DNA of 64,000 nucleotides from Diphasiastrum complanatum (taxonomy: Eukaryota > Streptophyta > Lycopodiopsida > Lycopodiales > Lycopodiaceae). Location: contig CM055103.1 of NCBI GenBank assembly GCA_029204225.1, positions 43,472,604 to 43,536,603 on the forward strand, in the 5' to 3' direction. The position numbers and the translations under genes are program-made. Below the pieces are notes generated by a model. It was not told the DNA's origin, did no database searches, and saw only the letters and a list, made by a program, of their open reading frames with translations. Below are positions 12,345 to 26,517 of the stretch, in pieces; positions within the stretch are counted from its first letter, which is position 1; each line of letters opens with the position of its first letter.

Positions 12345-12726
12345 TATAGTATGCAACTCAATAAAAAAACAGTGTAACTTTCAAACGACAGCTCGGATTG
12401 AGACGATTACGGTGCCATTAGAAAGCCCTCGACGAGAGCTTTCCCACGACAACCAAATGACCCAGTTCCAAGCTACGGTGAAGAAGTTATGGTCGGTCAA
12501 CACTTGGTCAAAATGGTCAACTGCATCCAAAACCGATATCAGGTTGACCAAGTGTTGACCGACCATAACTTTGACTGGCCAAAACTTCTTTATCGTAGCT
12601 CGGAACTGGATCATGTTGGCTGTGGTTAGAAAGTTCTCGTCGAGGGCTTTTTAATGGCACCGTAATTGTCTCAATCTGAGATCTATAAAAGTAATGATTT
12701 GTTTTAGCCACAGACTATACTATGCA
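12345..12726. mobile_element. Foldback element with long inverted repeats
   Basis: Arms at about 12391-12511 and 12544-12681 are inverted copies separated by roughly 32 bp; the inner ends pair GGTCGGTCAACACTTGGTCA with its complement. The right arm is longer because of an internal duplication around CATAACTT. An 11-bp near-identical direct repeat, TATAGTATGCA (12345-12355) and TATACTATGCA (12716-12726), lies outside the arms and could be a target-site duplication. No coding capacity. The arms share a module with the TIR element at 10.15-10.69 kb. Confidence 0.72.
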
Positions 12727-13206
12727 CATAATAGCTAAGCATCAAAGATTGTGTGGACAGGACTGCGTTGTCATCCTACGTGGCAATCCTTATAGGGCCC
12801 TTTCCAAGGCCAAATTTTCATTAATGATTGTAAAAAGCGCAAGTAAAAAAGAACACTTGGCAAGTAAGTAGGCGAGTAAAAAAGAACAGTTGGCGAGTTA
12901 ATAGGTGAGTAATAAAAAATTTACTCACTGGTCTGCTAGGTGAAAATTCAAGTATTGTACTTGAAATTGAATGGACGACAAAAAATAAAAAGAGCAAAAA
13001 AATAAAAATTTTAAACCAATGAGTAATAGCACAAGTAATTTGTATTTACTCACTGAGCCTCTAAATCATAGATCTAAGGTGTCTGAGGGTTCTATGAAAT
13101 GTGTCGAGAAATAATATGGAGGAACACTCAAAATTTTCATTTAAGGGAGTAATGAAAGGGCGAGTATTTGAGACTTTACTCACCAAGCGGTTAACTTTGC
13201 TCTCTG
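12727..13206. other. Spacer with repeated GGCGAGTAA-type motifs
   Basis: No gene seen. Strings like GGCAAGTAAGTAGGCGAGTAAAA and GGCGAGTTAATAGGTGAGTAA recur between 12857 and 12915, and GAGTA/TTTACTCAC motifs continue to 13190. The MATE exon remnant follows. Confidence 0.4.
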
Positions 13207-13500
13207 CTCACTAGAAAGTGGGCATTCTCAAATGATGCCATGGTTGTCAACTATGTGTCCCATTGTATGCCTCTCATTGCAGCAATTGTATTCATGGATT
13301 CCATCCAAGGTATTCTTTCGAGTGTGGCAAGGGGATGTGGCTGGCACAATCTTGGAGTGTACACAAATTTGGTCATTCTACATAGTGGGATTGCAGTGTG
13401 CAATCATACTGGCCTTCGTTTTCCACTTCAATGACTTGGGACTGTGGATAGGGATGATATGGCAGTCAATATTGTTACTCTTTGCCTTATCACTCTGTTC
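13207..13500 (+). pseudogene. MATE-family transporter exon, frameshifted
   Basis: Part of a multidrug and toxic compound extrusion (MATE/DTX) transporter. The first frame reads AFSNDAMVVNYVSHCMPLIA, then VFMDSIQGILSSVARGCGW, the highly conserved cytoplasmic-loop and membrane-helix region of plant MATE proteins. After about 13370 the homology moves to another frame: SFYIVGLQCAIILAFVFHFN and then GLWIGM. The change equals a net shift of one, for example a 2-nt deletion. Only about 95 of the roughly 480 residues of a MATE protein are present, with no neighbouring exons seen, so this is a gene fragment or pseudogene. Functional relatives are H+-coupled exporters of flavonoids, alkaloids or citrate in vacuolar or plasma membranes. 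Confidence 0.85.
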
Positions 13501-13828
13501 ACCGATCGGACAAACAGGTCATGAAATTAATGGGATTTATGATTTTGTTGTAACCACAAAATCACCCATCCAAACAAACAACACTCAGGAGGAGGACATC
13601 CTTGTTTGTCAAAGCAAGAGAGAACTTAGTTGTTGACTGGCTACATTGTAAGCGAAACAAACCGATGATTGCCTTTCATGTATGCTACTATCATACAAGG
13701 GAACGAATTTAAACAATTTTCATGAGCCATCAACAAAAGCAAAAGCTTAGAAAGAAGTAAATGCATGAACGGCAAAATAGGAAGTGGCATGCTTCACTTT
13801 AGTGTATTTGTACTAGTATACTCACCAT

Positions 13829-13842
13829 TCTCTCTCTCTCTC

Positions 13843-13928
<86 letters not shown>
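13829..13928. repeat. (CT)n microsatellite with one interruption
   Basis: About 100 bp of CT/TC, with a single T-to-G change at 13855. It lies about 330 bp after the MATE remnant. Confidence 0.97.
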
Positions 13929-16309
<2,381 letters not shown>

Positions 16310-16319
16310 GTACCTGAGA

Positions 16320-17701
16320 GCAGAGGGGTAGATGACGATCTCCCTGATGTCATACTATTCCACATCGATGCCATCCAAGAATGGGTAGCTACCATAGTTG
16401 GATATCTTATGTCAAGTTGTCTTTCCCTAAAAATGAACAGTCGAGCAACTTAGGTTGATTATTAAATATGCTTCCTATATATTGATAGTAGTAGGACAAC
16501 TATATCATGTCTGTAATGATGGAATCATAAGTCGATGTACCCTAACGCATAAAGTGTCCCAAGTAGCGAGTATCGCCCATGAAGGAATACGCAGGGGCAT
16601 GGCATTTCGTTGTCAAAGCTACAAACATATAAGTAGTGAGTATCGCCCATGAAGGAATACGCAGGGGCAGGGCATTTTGTTGTCAAAGCTACAAACATAT
16701 AAGTACTACAACATGCGCTATGGTGGCCCACAATGTTCAAGGAGGTTCATAATTAAGAGGTATGACGTGTGTCAAAAGTTCAATAGAACCCAAGAAATGA
16801 TAGAATGTTGTTACCAAGATGCTAGTTGAGAAATGGGGCATTGACTAAGTTGACCCTATACATCTGGCTGCGCGAGGTTCCCAAACTCAATGTATCATCA
16901 TAGCCAAATTACCTAACCAAATGGATTGAAGCCAAGGCGATGAGGAAGGCAGACACTAACTCCACTGCCAAATTCATGTATGAAAACATCCTAGTTTGTT
17001 TTGGATGTCCACTCGAACTCATGAGTGATCATGGAACCCACTTTCTAAATGAGATCGTCACTCACTTGTTATTATCGTATCTAATTGTCCATAGGAAAAG
17101 TACTCCCTATTACCCACGATGCAATGGAAAAGCAGAATCGTCGAATAAGGTCCTCTATAGCATTATCATAAAAATGGTAGAGGCCACACTCTCATATTGG
17201 GAATATAAACTTCATGCAGCACTATGGGCTTTCAGAATGGTCAAGAAGCCATAATGTCTGCTGAGTTTGTAGTTATGAGTCTGAGAGTTGCAATTGCTGA
17301 GTACAGAGGATTCTATCAAACGAAGATTCCAAAATCTCCTCCAACTTCGTCAGACTCGCTTCCTAGCCCTCCATGCATTAGTCGTGAAGAAATAATGGAG
17401 AAAAATCTGGCACGATCATAATTTTAAGATTAAGGATCTTGTTAAGAGAGAATTGGCACTTTTGTATAAAGCCAAGGCACATAAGAAAAAACTCAAGTTT
17501 CTAGGAAAAAGACCATACAAGGTAGTAGAGATCCGACCCAATGGCATAATCATACTTGCCAACCTACAAGGACAGCTATTCGATACACCAGTTAACGGTA
17601 GCAGGTTGCATTGCTACTACCTACTAGCTGATGTTCATCTTAGGGATGAGCCTCATGCACCCTCCTCGGTGTCTTTATTTTTCCGAGAAGAACCATCCTA
17701 A
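16320..17701 (+). pseudogene. Decayed Ty3/gypsy integrase region
   Basis: Plus-strand remnant of the 3' part of a gypsy pol gene, broken by stops and frameshifts. In order it shows the pre-integrase stretch (DDDLPDVILFHIDAIQEW near 16340), an H2C2 zinc-binding remnant (HEGI near 16579), and the integrase core. The core spans about 16850-17256 and includes LMSDHGTHFLNEI and STPYYPRCNGKAESSNK, which carry the second Asp and the catalytic Glu. A C-terminal GPY/F-like block (KFLGKRPYKVVEIRPNG) and LFDTPVNGSRLHCYY follow. No chromodomain is visible. A 70-bp tandem duplication (16561-16700) disrupts the zinc-binding part. Confidence 0.88.
16561..16700. repeat. 70-bp tandem duplication inside the gypsy integrase remnant
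   Basis: AAGTAGCGAGTATCGCCCAT starts at 16561 and recurs at 16631 with one change. The copies differ at only three or so positions. Because 70 is not a multiple of three, the duplication shifts the frame in the zinc-binding domain. Confidence 0.93.
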
Positions 17702-18566
17702 CCACGGTAAGTTAGACAGAGATAGTCTAGTTGCCTTCCAATTATTCGATATTGTTCATATGTAGTTTTACATACTAGCCAATAGTTTAGAGACGACCTT
17801 AGCCAGTCAGGATAAGTTGCAAATAAGACAAAGCTTAGGTAGTTAGAATCCAAGAATAACTAGGTTAGACTTAAGTCCTTAGTGTTGTAGATTAGCCAAA
17901 TTAGAGTAGTTAGGCTCAAACCCTTTCATTTTATTGTAGAATTAATTTTCTTTGCTAGCGTTAGTGATTTGCTAGCATAATATACAAGATGACCATGTCC
18001 CTTTCAACACTTCTAGCACAATCAAACTACAGATTATGATGCTACATCAACATGGATATGGAATGGTTTGTTCCAGTTCGGTGGCTTGACTAATGATAAT
18101 TTGATTATTGCATTTATGACATCCCAGAAAGCTTTATGTCATTTGATAGTGATGCGATATGCAACTCCTTTTTTCAAAAGTTCATATAATATCTAGGTGC
18201 AATTTGCATAAGCAAAGATATAACATATGTGTATCTCGTCATACCCCAAAAAAATTTGCATTTCTTTTATAATTTTTGGAAAGCACATATATTTATTCAC
18301 TTCAATTTTTGTTGGATCAATTCTTTGGAGCACTAGGGACTTTATTTTACAATTTTTGGAAAGCACATGCATTTTATCACTTCAATTTTTCTTGGATCAA
18401 CAGTGACCACAAGAAGTGAACCTTACAAAACTAGAACTGTAATAAGGTTTTAAGTGTGAGACCTTACAGTTGACCTCAATGTACCGAAGAAAGTAGTGTG
18501 ATAACAATATGTAGCAGTTTAGAATTAGATACTATACATGTGCATTGTGCGTGCGTGAGTGGGTGG
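17702..18566. repeat. Spacer with an 80-bp-period direct repeat
   Basis: AATTTTTGGAAAGCACAT at 18271 recurs at 18351, each followed by CACTTCAATTTTT and TTGGATCAA. It may be an untranslated or LTR part of the preceding gypsy element, but no LTR ends could be fixed. No gene seen. Confidence 0.5.
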
Positions 18567-19433
<867 letters not shown>

Positions 19434-20580
19434 TCACTTTGAATATACATAATGAAGATCTACCTGTTTAGAAAGAACCTTCTCTTCAATAGAATGATAC
19501 ACAATCTTGATGTGCTTAAATCTAGTAACATGAAAAATCAAAATATGTGCTAAACTTTGGACTGAAGTGTTGTCACCATAAATGATTTTTTGAAGAATAA
19601 GAGATATATTATGGTCCCTACAGACCTCTATCCCTAACACATAATGCAAGAAACCAAAATCTTTTATTTCAAACTCTTGGTTAAGTGCTACCTTGATCTT
19701 ATGAATTTTTACATCATTATTTAATATGATGTCATCAACATAAACTAGGAGCAAGGTGATGTGAACTCCATTAGTCATGAAGTAAAGAGAGTGATCATGC
19801 TCACTCATTATGAATCCAAGACCAAACAAGAAATTGTGGAGTCGACCATATCAAGATCTTGGAGCTTGCTTGAGCACATATAAGCTTTTCTTCAAAAGAC
19901 AAACAAGATTAGTTCCTTACCATGCTCCATGTAGACCTCTTCAGTCTACAGTTGTTCCATATTAACTTCCTTATCCAAGTAGCCATTAAAAAACAATAGT
20001 GACATCCATTCAAAAATTATTCCAGCCACATGAAGTTGCAAGAGAGATAATGATCTGCAATATTACCATCTTTGCCATTGGTTAAATAGTCTCCTCATAA
20101 TCAATACCTTACCTTTGAGCATAGCCCTTTTCCACCAACCTTGCCTTGTACTTGTTGATGCTCCCATCTTCATTATAATTCGCTTTGTAGGTCCACTTGT
20201 ATCTAGGTTGTCTTTTTGCTTGAGGAACCTCCACAAGATCCCAAGTATGATTTTTTATCAAATCATCATACTATACATTCATAGAATCACACCATTCCAC
20301 CTTTCTACATGCATTTTCAAAGAAAATATATTCATCTACTTGATGAATAGAAGACATCAAATCAAAACTAGTTTCCTAGATTACTTTCTTACCCTTTTTA
20401 GCATGAGTAACCCTGCTTGGAATGTTGATGACCTCCTCACAATAGGTGTGGAAGAAGAAGTTGATGATTCCATCTCATTACCATCAGCAACAAACTTGGA
20501 TCTCCCCATATTCTTTGAGCTATCAGTCTTTGATTGCTCATGTGCCCATAATTGAGAATCGAGATCAGAGCTTTTGTGTC
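19434..20580 (-). pseudogene. Ty1/copia reverse transcriptase remnant with internal deletion
   Basis: On the minus strand the region opens (20580 side) with the integrase-RT linker and RT parts interrupted by stops. It then shows FGLGFIMSEHDHSLYF and the catalytic motif LLVYVDDIIL with the YVDD box (about 19720-19760). IKDFGFLHYVLGIEV follows. After GIEV the sequence jumps within about 15 residues to the end of RNase H (DNTSVQSLAH, FKHIKIVYHSI). Roughly 150-200 residues of the RT C-terminus and RNase H are therefore deleted. No LTR was identified next to it. Its right edge lies about 140 bp from the 3' end of the 1081-codon ORF. Confidence 0.85.
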
Positions 20581-20606
20581 AAGCTCTAAGAACAGGATAG
20601 ATTTTC

Positions 20607-20612
20607 TTTATT
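20607..20612 (-). terminator. Candidate polyadenylation signal of the 1081-aa ORF
   Basis: AATAAA on the minus strand, about 110 nt downstream of the stop codon at 20722. Plant polyadenylation signals are loose, so this is only suggestive. Confidence 0.35.
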
Positions 20613-20721
20613 CGATTAATGAAACCACATAATCTTTACACTATTTTAGCCTCCAAATCTTTGTTCTTAGATATTATTCATTGTTAGTGGTATGTATTCT
20701 AGTTTTTCATACTGTTGATTG

Positions 20722-23700
20722 CTAGTACAAATAGTCCTTGGCATAAAATCTCTCTAGAAAAATCTTTTCATCTGGAGAGAGTTCAGATGGATTTGCATCA
20801 AAAGCAGTATCAGGTTTCTTTAAAGAATGTCTGCTATCTGGTGAAGCCCTAGCTACATGAAGTAATTTGTGTTCTTTGTCAAAATCTGTGTCTCTCAAAA
20901 CGTGCAGAGCTAGGAGGGAGCATGTTCCATTAGTATGTTCAATCTTGGAAGGAATCAGTCGAGCAACTGCACGATCTTTTGATTCATTGTCTGTAACAGT
21001 CTGAAGACTGACAAAGTCTGATTCAGAATGTGAGAACTCTGGAGTTATTATTGCATGGTCAGGTACACATAACTCGGCATCATTGGAAAACTTTTGCTGA
21101 GCTTCTGCTTCATATTTTGCATGAGTTTGTTGGTGCGAAGAATAGTTTGGCTGTTTACTGACTTCGGATAGCCAAAGACAAAGACTCTTGGCCTGAACTT
21201 CACCAATATTTATTTGACTTTGCTGACTCTGTTCGCTGCCTCTATCAACTGGCCGTGTATAATTTCTTATGTTGTTTATTTTAAATGTTGTATCTTCTGA
21301 TACTGTTACGATTGGTATGGCCGCAACCGTTTGTTTGAGACTTGCAAGAGGACACTGCTCACTTTCCTCATTTCCTAATCCATTTTTATCCTCAACATAA
21401 GAAAAATTCGGCAAGACGTGTGTTATTTTTAAAGGCATTCTTTCCCTGTTATTGGAAGAAGCAATAAATAACTGCGCCTTCTGCTTAAGCTGTTTGTTGT
21501 TAGAGGAGAGGCTATCATGGCCTCTCATGGAAGCTTTTCCAGTAGAAGTCATAACCTTCCGCTTCACTTGCTTTGGAACGAAACTTCCAGGATTGTTAGA
21601 ACTATCCATCAGTCCTACCACTTTTCCCCTGTTTTCTAGGTCTTTAGTGCTGTCTTCGTTGTTTTTCTTAGAATCACTAAGCAAAAGCGGTTTCTGCTGA
21701 CAAGATCTTGATTGGAATTTACTTATCCCAAATTTTTTCGTGTCGACCCCCAGGGCCTCCACAGAGTTGGCATTATCTTTTGAGCATTCATTGAAATCAA
21801 TGTCTTTTGGGAACTGTTGCGATTGTGTTTTAGTATGATCAGTTCTTTCCAGTGCCCTTGTTTTGCCTTCTATAAATTTTCTGTGCAATGTGTCAAATTT
21901 GTCCTTATGTGTCAGCATCGTAGGAGAATCACCAAGATTTCCTAATTCATTAAAAGGTTCAGACTGCGTGTTTCCTTTACTATCCTGAGAGCTGTTCAGC
22001 ATCTGTTTCATGTTGTAAGCCCAAGCCTCTTTTATTAACTGTTCTTCTTCAGTTAAAGAAAGAAGAAGATCATGAAGGAGTTCTTTGTTCCTATCTTCAA
22101 AAATTACTCTAAGAGGACTCAAGTCTCTACTGGGACCATCCAGCCTTGACTTGTATCCAGCTTGTATGCTTATTGAATCACAAAGCTTGCTTAAAGCTTC
22201 TCCACTTGAAGTTTCAGGCATAGCTCTAGCTTCAGTAGAGTTATCTTGCAAATTATTAAGGCTACTCTTCACATCAGCATTCCAAATCTCATTGAAGAAC
22301 TCTTTGAAATAATAAGAATGAGCTAATCCCTTCTCCCATGCTTTATCATCTGTCATTAAAACAGAGTCGTGTATATCTTCCAACTTCAAATCTTGCAATG
22401 CCTTCATTATTGAATGCGGAGTACTGTTATCAGGAACGGCTTGTTCACTCGCTCTTTCTGCTGGTTTCCTGCCTTTAGTAAGCGTATGAGGACAGGTCTT
22501 TCTTTCGTTCTTGACAGGAAGTTCTAAACCTTTAGCTTGAACCTTTGCAAGGGTCTTGCTTCCAGCATCAGCTTTGGAGCTGTGTAAGAGTGCCTCTTGC
22601 ATGGCACAATTCAATTGGAACCGCCTAAGGGCAAGGTATTTACCAAACTTCTCTAGCATCTTATTGTTGAAATTTCCTATGCATGTTGAAGCACACCCAC
22701 CCTCTTCTTTCAATAGAGACTTCAGTTTGTCTGAACTATAGAGACACCATGTACTACATCCAACATCTGAACACTCATTGTGGCCAGATCCTGTGATTAA
22801 ACGCATATTCTTGCTAGCATTTGAAGCAGCATTAATCTGAGAAAAGCTTTTCAAAGCTGAAAAAACATATTTCTTAGATAAAGTGTCAGAGTATCTTGTA
22901 TGAACATCTTGATCATGGAAAGGAAAGCTTTCAATGTGAACCTGGTCAATAAGAATTGTAGAACCAACACTAGTAACCCCATTTTCTCCAGTGTTATTTT
23001 CATACTTTTCTTGCCTGGGAGATACATTAACCACCTTATCCAGTGATCTGCTTCCTTCTATTTCAGTAGTACCGTGGACTTCCATTGTCTTGGAAAATTT
23101 ACCTGCAACAGCAGAGTAACTTTCACATTCTGCTTTCAAAAGTTTCAATGAGATAAAGCTATAAGCTAGAGGTCCATCTCTGGAGGTTGGCTGTGCAGTG
23201 TCAGAATGCCTTAACTTGACTCGTTTCTGTCCATAATGATCAATGACAGTTCCACTTATGCCCCTGCCTTTGTCAACCTCCAGTCTCTTTTTACTTATCT
23301 GTCTTTTTTCTATACATTTTTTCTTTTCTAATTTTGTTAATAATTTTTTTCCAGGTGAAAACTTTGACTCTCCTTTCATCTTCATTGTAGTCATCTTTTG
23401 GTCCCTGTTTTGACCCTCAAATAGTGTCTCCCTCTTCCCAAGTTCTCTGCATAGCTCCTCGATTTTTACAGCTGGGATATCCTGCTCGTGCCCCTCCAAG
23501 CTATATGCTTTCTCTCCACCTGTTGAATTTGATGTGGCTAAAACTGAGCTGTCATGCTCTTGCCTCAGCGGCAAGAAATATGGCTTCCCTCCACCTGTTT
23601 GAATTGCTTCATGTACAAGGTCCAACCTACTCTGCTCACGATAGAATAGCTTCAGCTGCAAACAGTTTGGATTACCTTCTTCATTCTTTATTACAAGGTT

Positions 23701-23967
23701 TTCCAAAGTCTTGTTGTTTTCCTCCTGAGCCACACTAGGATGGCATTTAGCATAAGATCCCAAACCATGCACTCTTTTGTTGTCCTTTGAAGACCCGGTC
23801 CTAGTTTTGTGAGGCATTCGGGAGAATTTCTTCTCATCAATGATTGTGCTTTGTTGCAAATGATTTCTACAATAGTTTGTTCTTGTTGTCAACTTGCGAG
23901 TTTCCTTTCCAACCCATTCCTTGAGATGCAGAAGCATTGCATGAGACTGATTGCAACTTTGTATCAT
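20722..23967 (-). CDS. Unrecognised 1081-aa hydrophilic protein
   Basis: A single open frame of 1081 codons on the minus strand, by far the longest here outside the chromovirus. An in-frame TGA lies 18 nt upstream of the ATG, so this ATG is the first possible start unless an upstream exon splices in. I recognise no domain, signal peptide or membrane segment. It is rich in S, K, E, N and Q, suggesting a mostly disordered intracellular protein. Visible features are basic stretches (about 206-235 and 799-804), two similar blocks at 124-142 and 149-167 (GG.K.Y.L...Q.D...V), and a Cys cluster at 399-429 (CSDVGCSTWC then CASTC). Segments 515-565 and 614-655 look helical. The C-terminus is FLERFYAKDYLY. 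Lack of decay suggests selection or youth. A TRM/LONGIFOLIA-like scaffold was considered but its DUF4378 end is absent. Confidence 0.62.
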   Translation of the reverse strand: MIQSCNQSHAMLLHLKEWVGKETRKLTTRTNYCRNHLQQSTIIDEKKFSRMPHKTRTGSSKDNKRVHGLGSYAKCHPSVAQEENNKTLENLVIKNEEGNPNCLQLKLFYREQSRLDLVHEAIQTGGGKPYFLPLRQEHDSSVLATSNSTGGEKAYSLEGHEQDIPAVKIEELCRELGKRETLFEGQNRDQKMTTMKMKGESKFSPGKKLLTKLEKKKCIEKRQISKKRLEVDKGRGISGTVIDHYGQKRVKLRHSDTAQPTSRDGPLAYSFISLKLLKAECESYSAVAGKFSKTMEVHGTTEIEGSRSLDKVVNVSPRQEKYENNTGENGVTSVGSTILIDQVHIESFPFHDQDVHTRYSDTLSKKYVFSALKSFSQINAASNASKNMRLITGSGHNECSDVGCSTWCLYSSDKLKSLLKEEGGCASTCIGNFNNKMLEKFGKYLALRRFQLNCAMQEALLHSSKADAGSKTLAKVQAKGLELPVKNERKTCPHTLTKGRKPAERASEQAVPDNSTPHSIMKALQDLKLEDIHDSVLMTDDKAWEKGLAHSYYFKEFFNEIWNADVKSSLNNLQDNSTEARAMPETSSGEALSKLCDSISIQAGYKSRLDGPSRDLSPLRVIFEDRNKELLHDLLLSLTEEEQLIKEAWAYNMKQMLNSSQDSKGNTQSEPFNELGNLGDSPTMLTHKDKFDTLHRKFIEGKTRALERTDHTKTQSQQFPKDIDFNECSKDNANSVEALGVDTKKFGISKFQSRSCQQKPLLLSDSKKNNEDSTKDLENRGKVVGLMDSSNNPGSFVPKQVKRKVMTSTGKASMRGHDSLSSNNKQLKQKAQLFIASSNNRERMPLKITHVLPNFSYVEDKNGLGNEESEQCPLASLKQTVAAIPIVTVSEDTTFKINNIRNYTRPVDRGSEQSQQSQINIGEVQAKSLCLWLSEVSKQPNYSSHQQTHAKYEAEAQQKFSNDAELCVPDHAIITPEFSHSESDFVSLQTVTDNESKDRAVARLIPSKIEHTNGTCSLLALHVLRDTDFDKEHKLLHVARASPDSRHSLKKPDTAFDANPSELSPDEKIFLERFYAKDYLY

Positions 23968-25228
23968 GAAATTCTTCTTCGATCAGTTTTGATTCCTATA
24001 AAGTGAAGATAACATACTTGGGCACCTCAGAACTGCATATCTATCAAGGCTATATTGGTTACTGGAACTGGTGCATTGTTGATAGTGGTACATGACAAAG
24101 CATTCTACAGAGAAATATTTCCTCTTGGTGTGGTCGTAAGGCAAGCTTGGCACCAGTTCGTAAGTGTGACTGTCTACGCTTTGACAACGTAATCCAGTAT
24201 ATTTACCTCAAAAATCGAAGATGAATCTAACCTTCCAAATAAGGGCTTCCAGAGAATTTTTCAATTTGTTGATGCTCAAAAGCTTTCGCTATGAAGGCCA
24301 TCTATTGCTGCACAAGCCAGACTCAAGTTTCTGTAAGCTACTCCCAGCAAAATTCATAGCATATGCTGAAGCCAAGAGTCTGTTGAGAATTGATAGGATC
24401 TTTTGGGTCCATTTTTTTCGAGTTTGATCCACAGGCAATTCCTTCAGACAGTTCAAATTCAGGTGCTAGTAGCTAGGCAAAATAAAGTGGGAAAATATTC
24501 TTGAATACTGTAGTGGACAGGCTTGCTAGGTTTGCACTTCAGTATTTGCATCTGAAAAATCAATGATTGTCATAGCATGACAAAAACTTAACAAGCAATT
24601 CAGATTCACAAACAGCAGCTCAAATTTGTGAATGTAACAGATACGTGATTCTTGTTAAAAGCATCCACAAGCTTTGACCTACTGCCACACAATAGCTTCT
24701 GAGGGACTTCAAAAAGCCTTTGTCAAGAAAGTATGTTCCGTTGAGTACAGTGTTTAAGATTTACATTGTGAAATATCATAGTTGCCCAGAAACGCATTTC
24801 TGGGAGAAAGTGTTTCGCGTTTCTGGATCCAGAATCGGTGGAAAAAAAAAATCAGCTAAGGATTTATTGACTATATCTCCACATCTGAACAGCAAAAGCA
24901 AGATAAACACAGAATGGGCCAGGGATTATTTGAAACCCGGTTCAATTGACAAATCTGAATTGCATGAACTCAAATCTCAGAGCTAAAATGGTTAAATAAT
25001 TGTGATAAACTAAAACAAAAAGAGTTTTTCCCAAAGAATCTGGATTCATGTGTTGCTTATTACATAAAGGTGGCAAAAGCAGAACTGCTTGGTTGCAACT
25101 AAGCAGCTAACTCAGCATTCCTAGATCCTTCAAGGAGATAAAAATGTAAGTTGCATCTTCCTGGAAAGGAATATGCCCCAAAAAACTTCAAAGATTATTC
25201 AAGTAAATTGATATCTGAATCTCAGTTG

Positions 25229-25310
25229 CAGCAAAAACGTTCTGGATCACGTGATCCGGAACGTCAGCGATCTGCGACCTGGATTGCAATTTTTTTTTTT
25301 TTGGTGGAAA
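25229..25310 (+). repeat. Dispersed palindromic repeat, copy 1
   Basis: GCAAAAACGTTCTGGATCAC and the following sequence (CAGCGATCTGCGACCTGGAT, then a T-rich tract and GGTGGAAAAAGAG) match copy 2 at 26439-26517 with substitutions and a 12-14 bp length difference in the palindrome. Confidence 0.65.
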
Positions 25311-26438
25311 AAGAGTAATGGCCAATTTTATTTTTTTTTATACTAACTAAACCGTAGTTGAATGGTGGACATGCTTTTCCAATAGATATCAGAAATCAGT
25401 TTTGAAATGGTGTTCTGATGCCAATGGTTTGTAGATCTACTAATTCTGTTTTCTGTTAGAAAACGATAGAAAGAGTCAGAAGGAGCCTTCCTTAGACTGG
25501 CGGGAATTGTATACTTCTTGTGGAATAGCTGAAACCATCTATTGATGTCCAAATTTCTGAAACCATATGAAAATGCAGCCAGTTTTCTTAAACCATCTAC
25601 TCATGTCCAGATTTCTGATGAATATGTAGCCTGCACCCATCTGAAACCAAGCAACAGATCTGCATAACAATTGCTTTTTTGACATCCTTTCACATGATAC
25701 CCTTATTGGCAACTATCAAAAAAAAAAATTGCGTTCCGGGAAACCCTGATGGGAAATCCTGGGACGCGTTCGGGAACGCAGAGTGCAACTTTGATCTGAA
25801 TGAGACATCCGAAATGCAGGGACGATTATTTGTCGACCTGAATTCGTTAGTGCCACTGGCTTTTACAAAATGCATGAATTTTATCATCCCAAAAGAATAG
25901 AGTGGCTAATTTTAGCTTTAGAACTTTCCAAGATAGGGCATGGACTGAAAAGTAATCATACTAATTATCGTTGTTCAAATTATGTGCATAGAATTAAGGC
26001 AAAACAGCAGCCAAGAAGGTTGCGCCTCAAAGAGCCTTTTTGTGATTGGAACTGCAGGAAAGCTAATAGAGCTAAGCTTCAATGGAGGACCTATGTGTTC
26101 CACCAAAGGGATCTGCATTTAATGGATTCTGCTAACTCCAAAAAGAGCAAATTTGCATAGCTTAAAGCAACACTATTACTGGTGATGGTCCAGACTGTGA
26201 TGGTACCTTGTTTCTCTAATTAAAAAAATCATGATGGACAAGCCATTCTGAATTTTTATCCTTTACAGAGTCCAACAGGGATTGATGCACCTAAATCGGA
26301 CCACATTGTACCCGAAATGTTTGGCAACCTACATAAATGTACTGACCTTGATTAATGCTTTAATTTGATACTCATATTGCCCACAAAAATAAATAAATAA
26401 ATGTGAGAAACGCGTTTCTGACTGCATTTTTAGATCCT

Positions 26439-26517
26439 CTGCAAAAAACGTTCCGGAACGTTAGCGATCCACGACCCAGATCATAAACTTTTATTTTTTT
26501 GTTGTGGAAAAAAGAAC
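26439..26517 (+). repeat. Dispersed palindromic repeat, copy 2
   Basis: GCAAAAAACGTTCCGGAACG, then TAGCGATCCACGACCCAGAT, a T-rich tract and GTTGTGGAAAAAAGAAC. It is in the same orientation as copy 1, about 1.2 kb away. Confidence 0.65.

Noticed and set aside
20115-20555. A 146-codon plus-strand frame next to the copia RT
   Set aside because: The minus strand there encodes the copia integrase-RT linker and RT start; the plus frame is its shadow.
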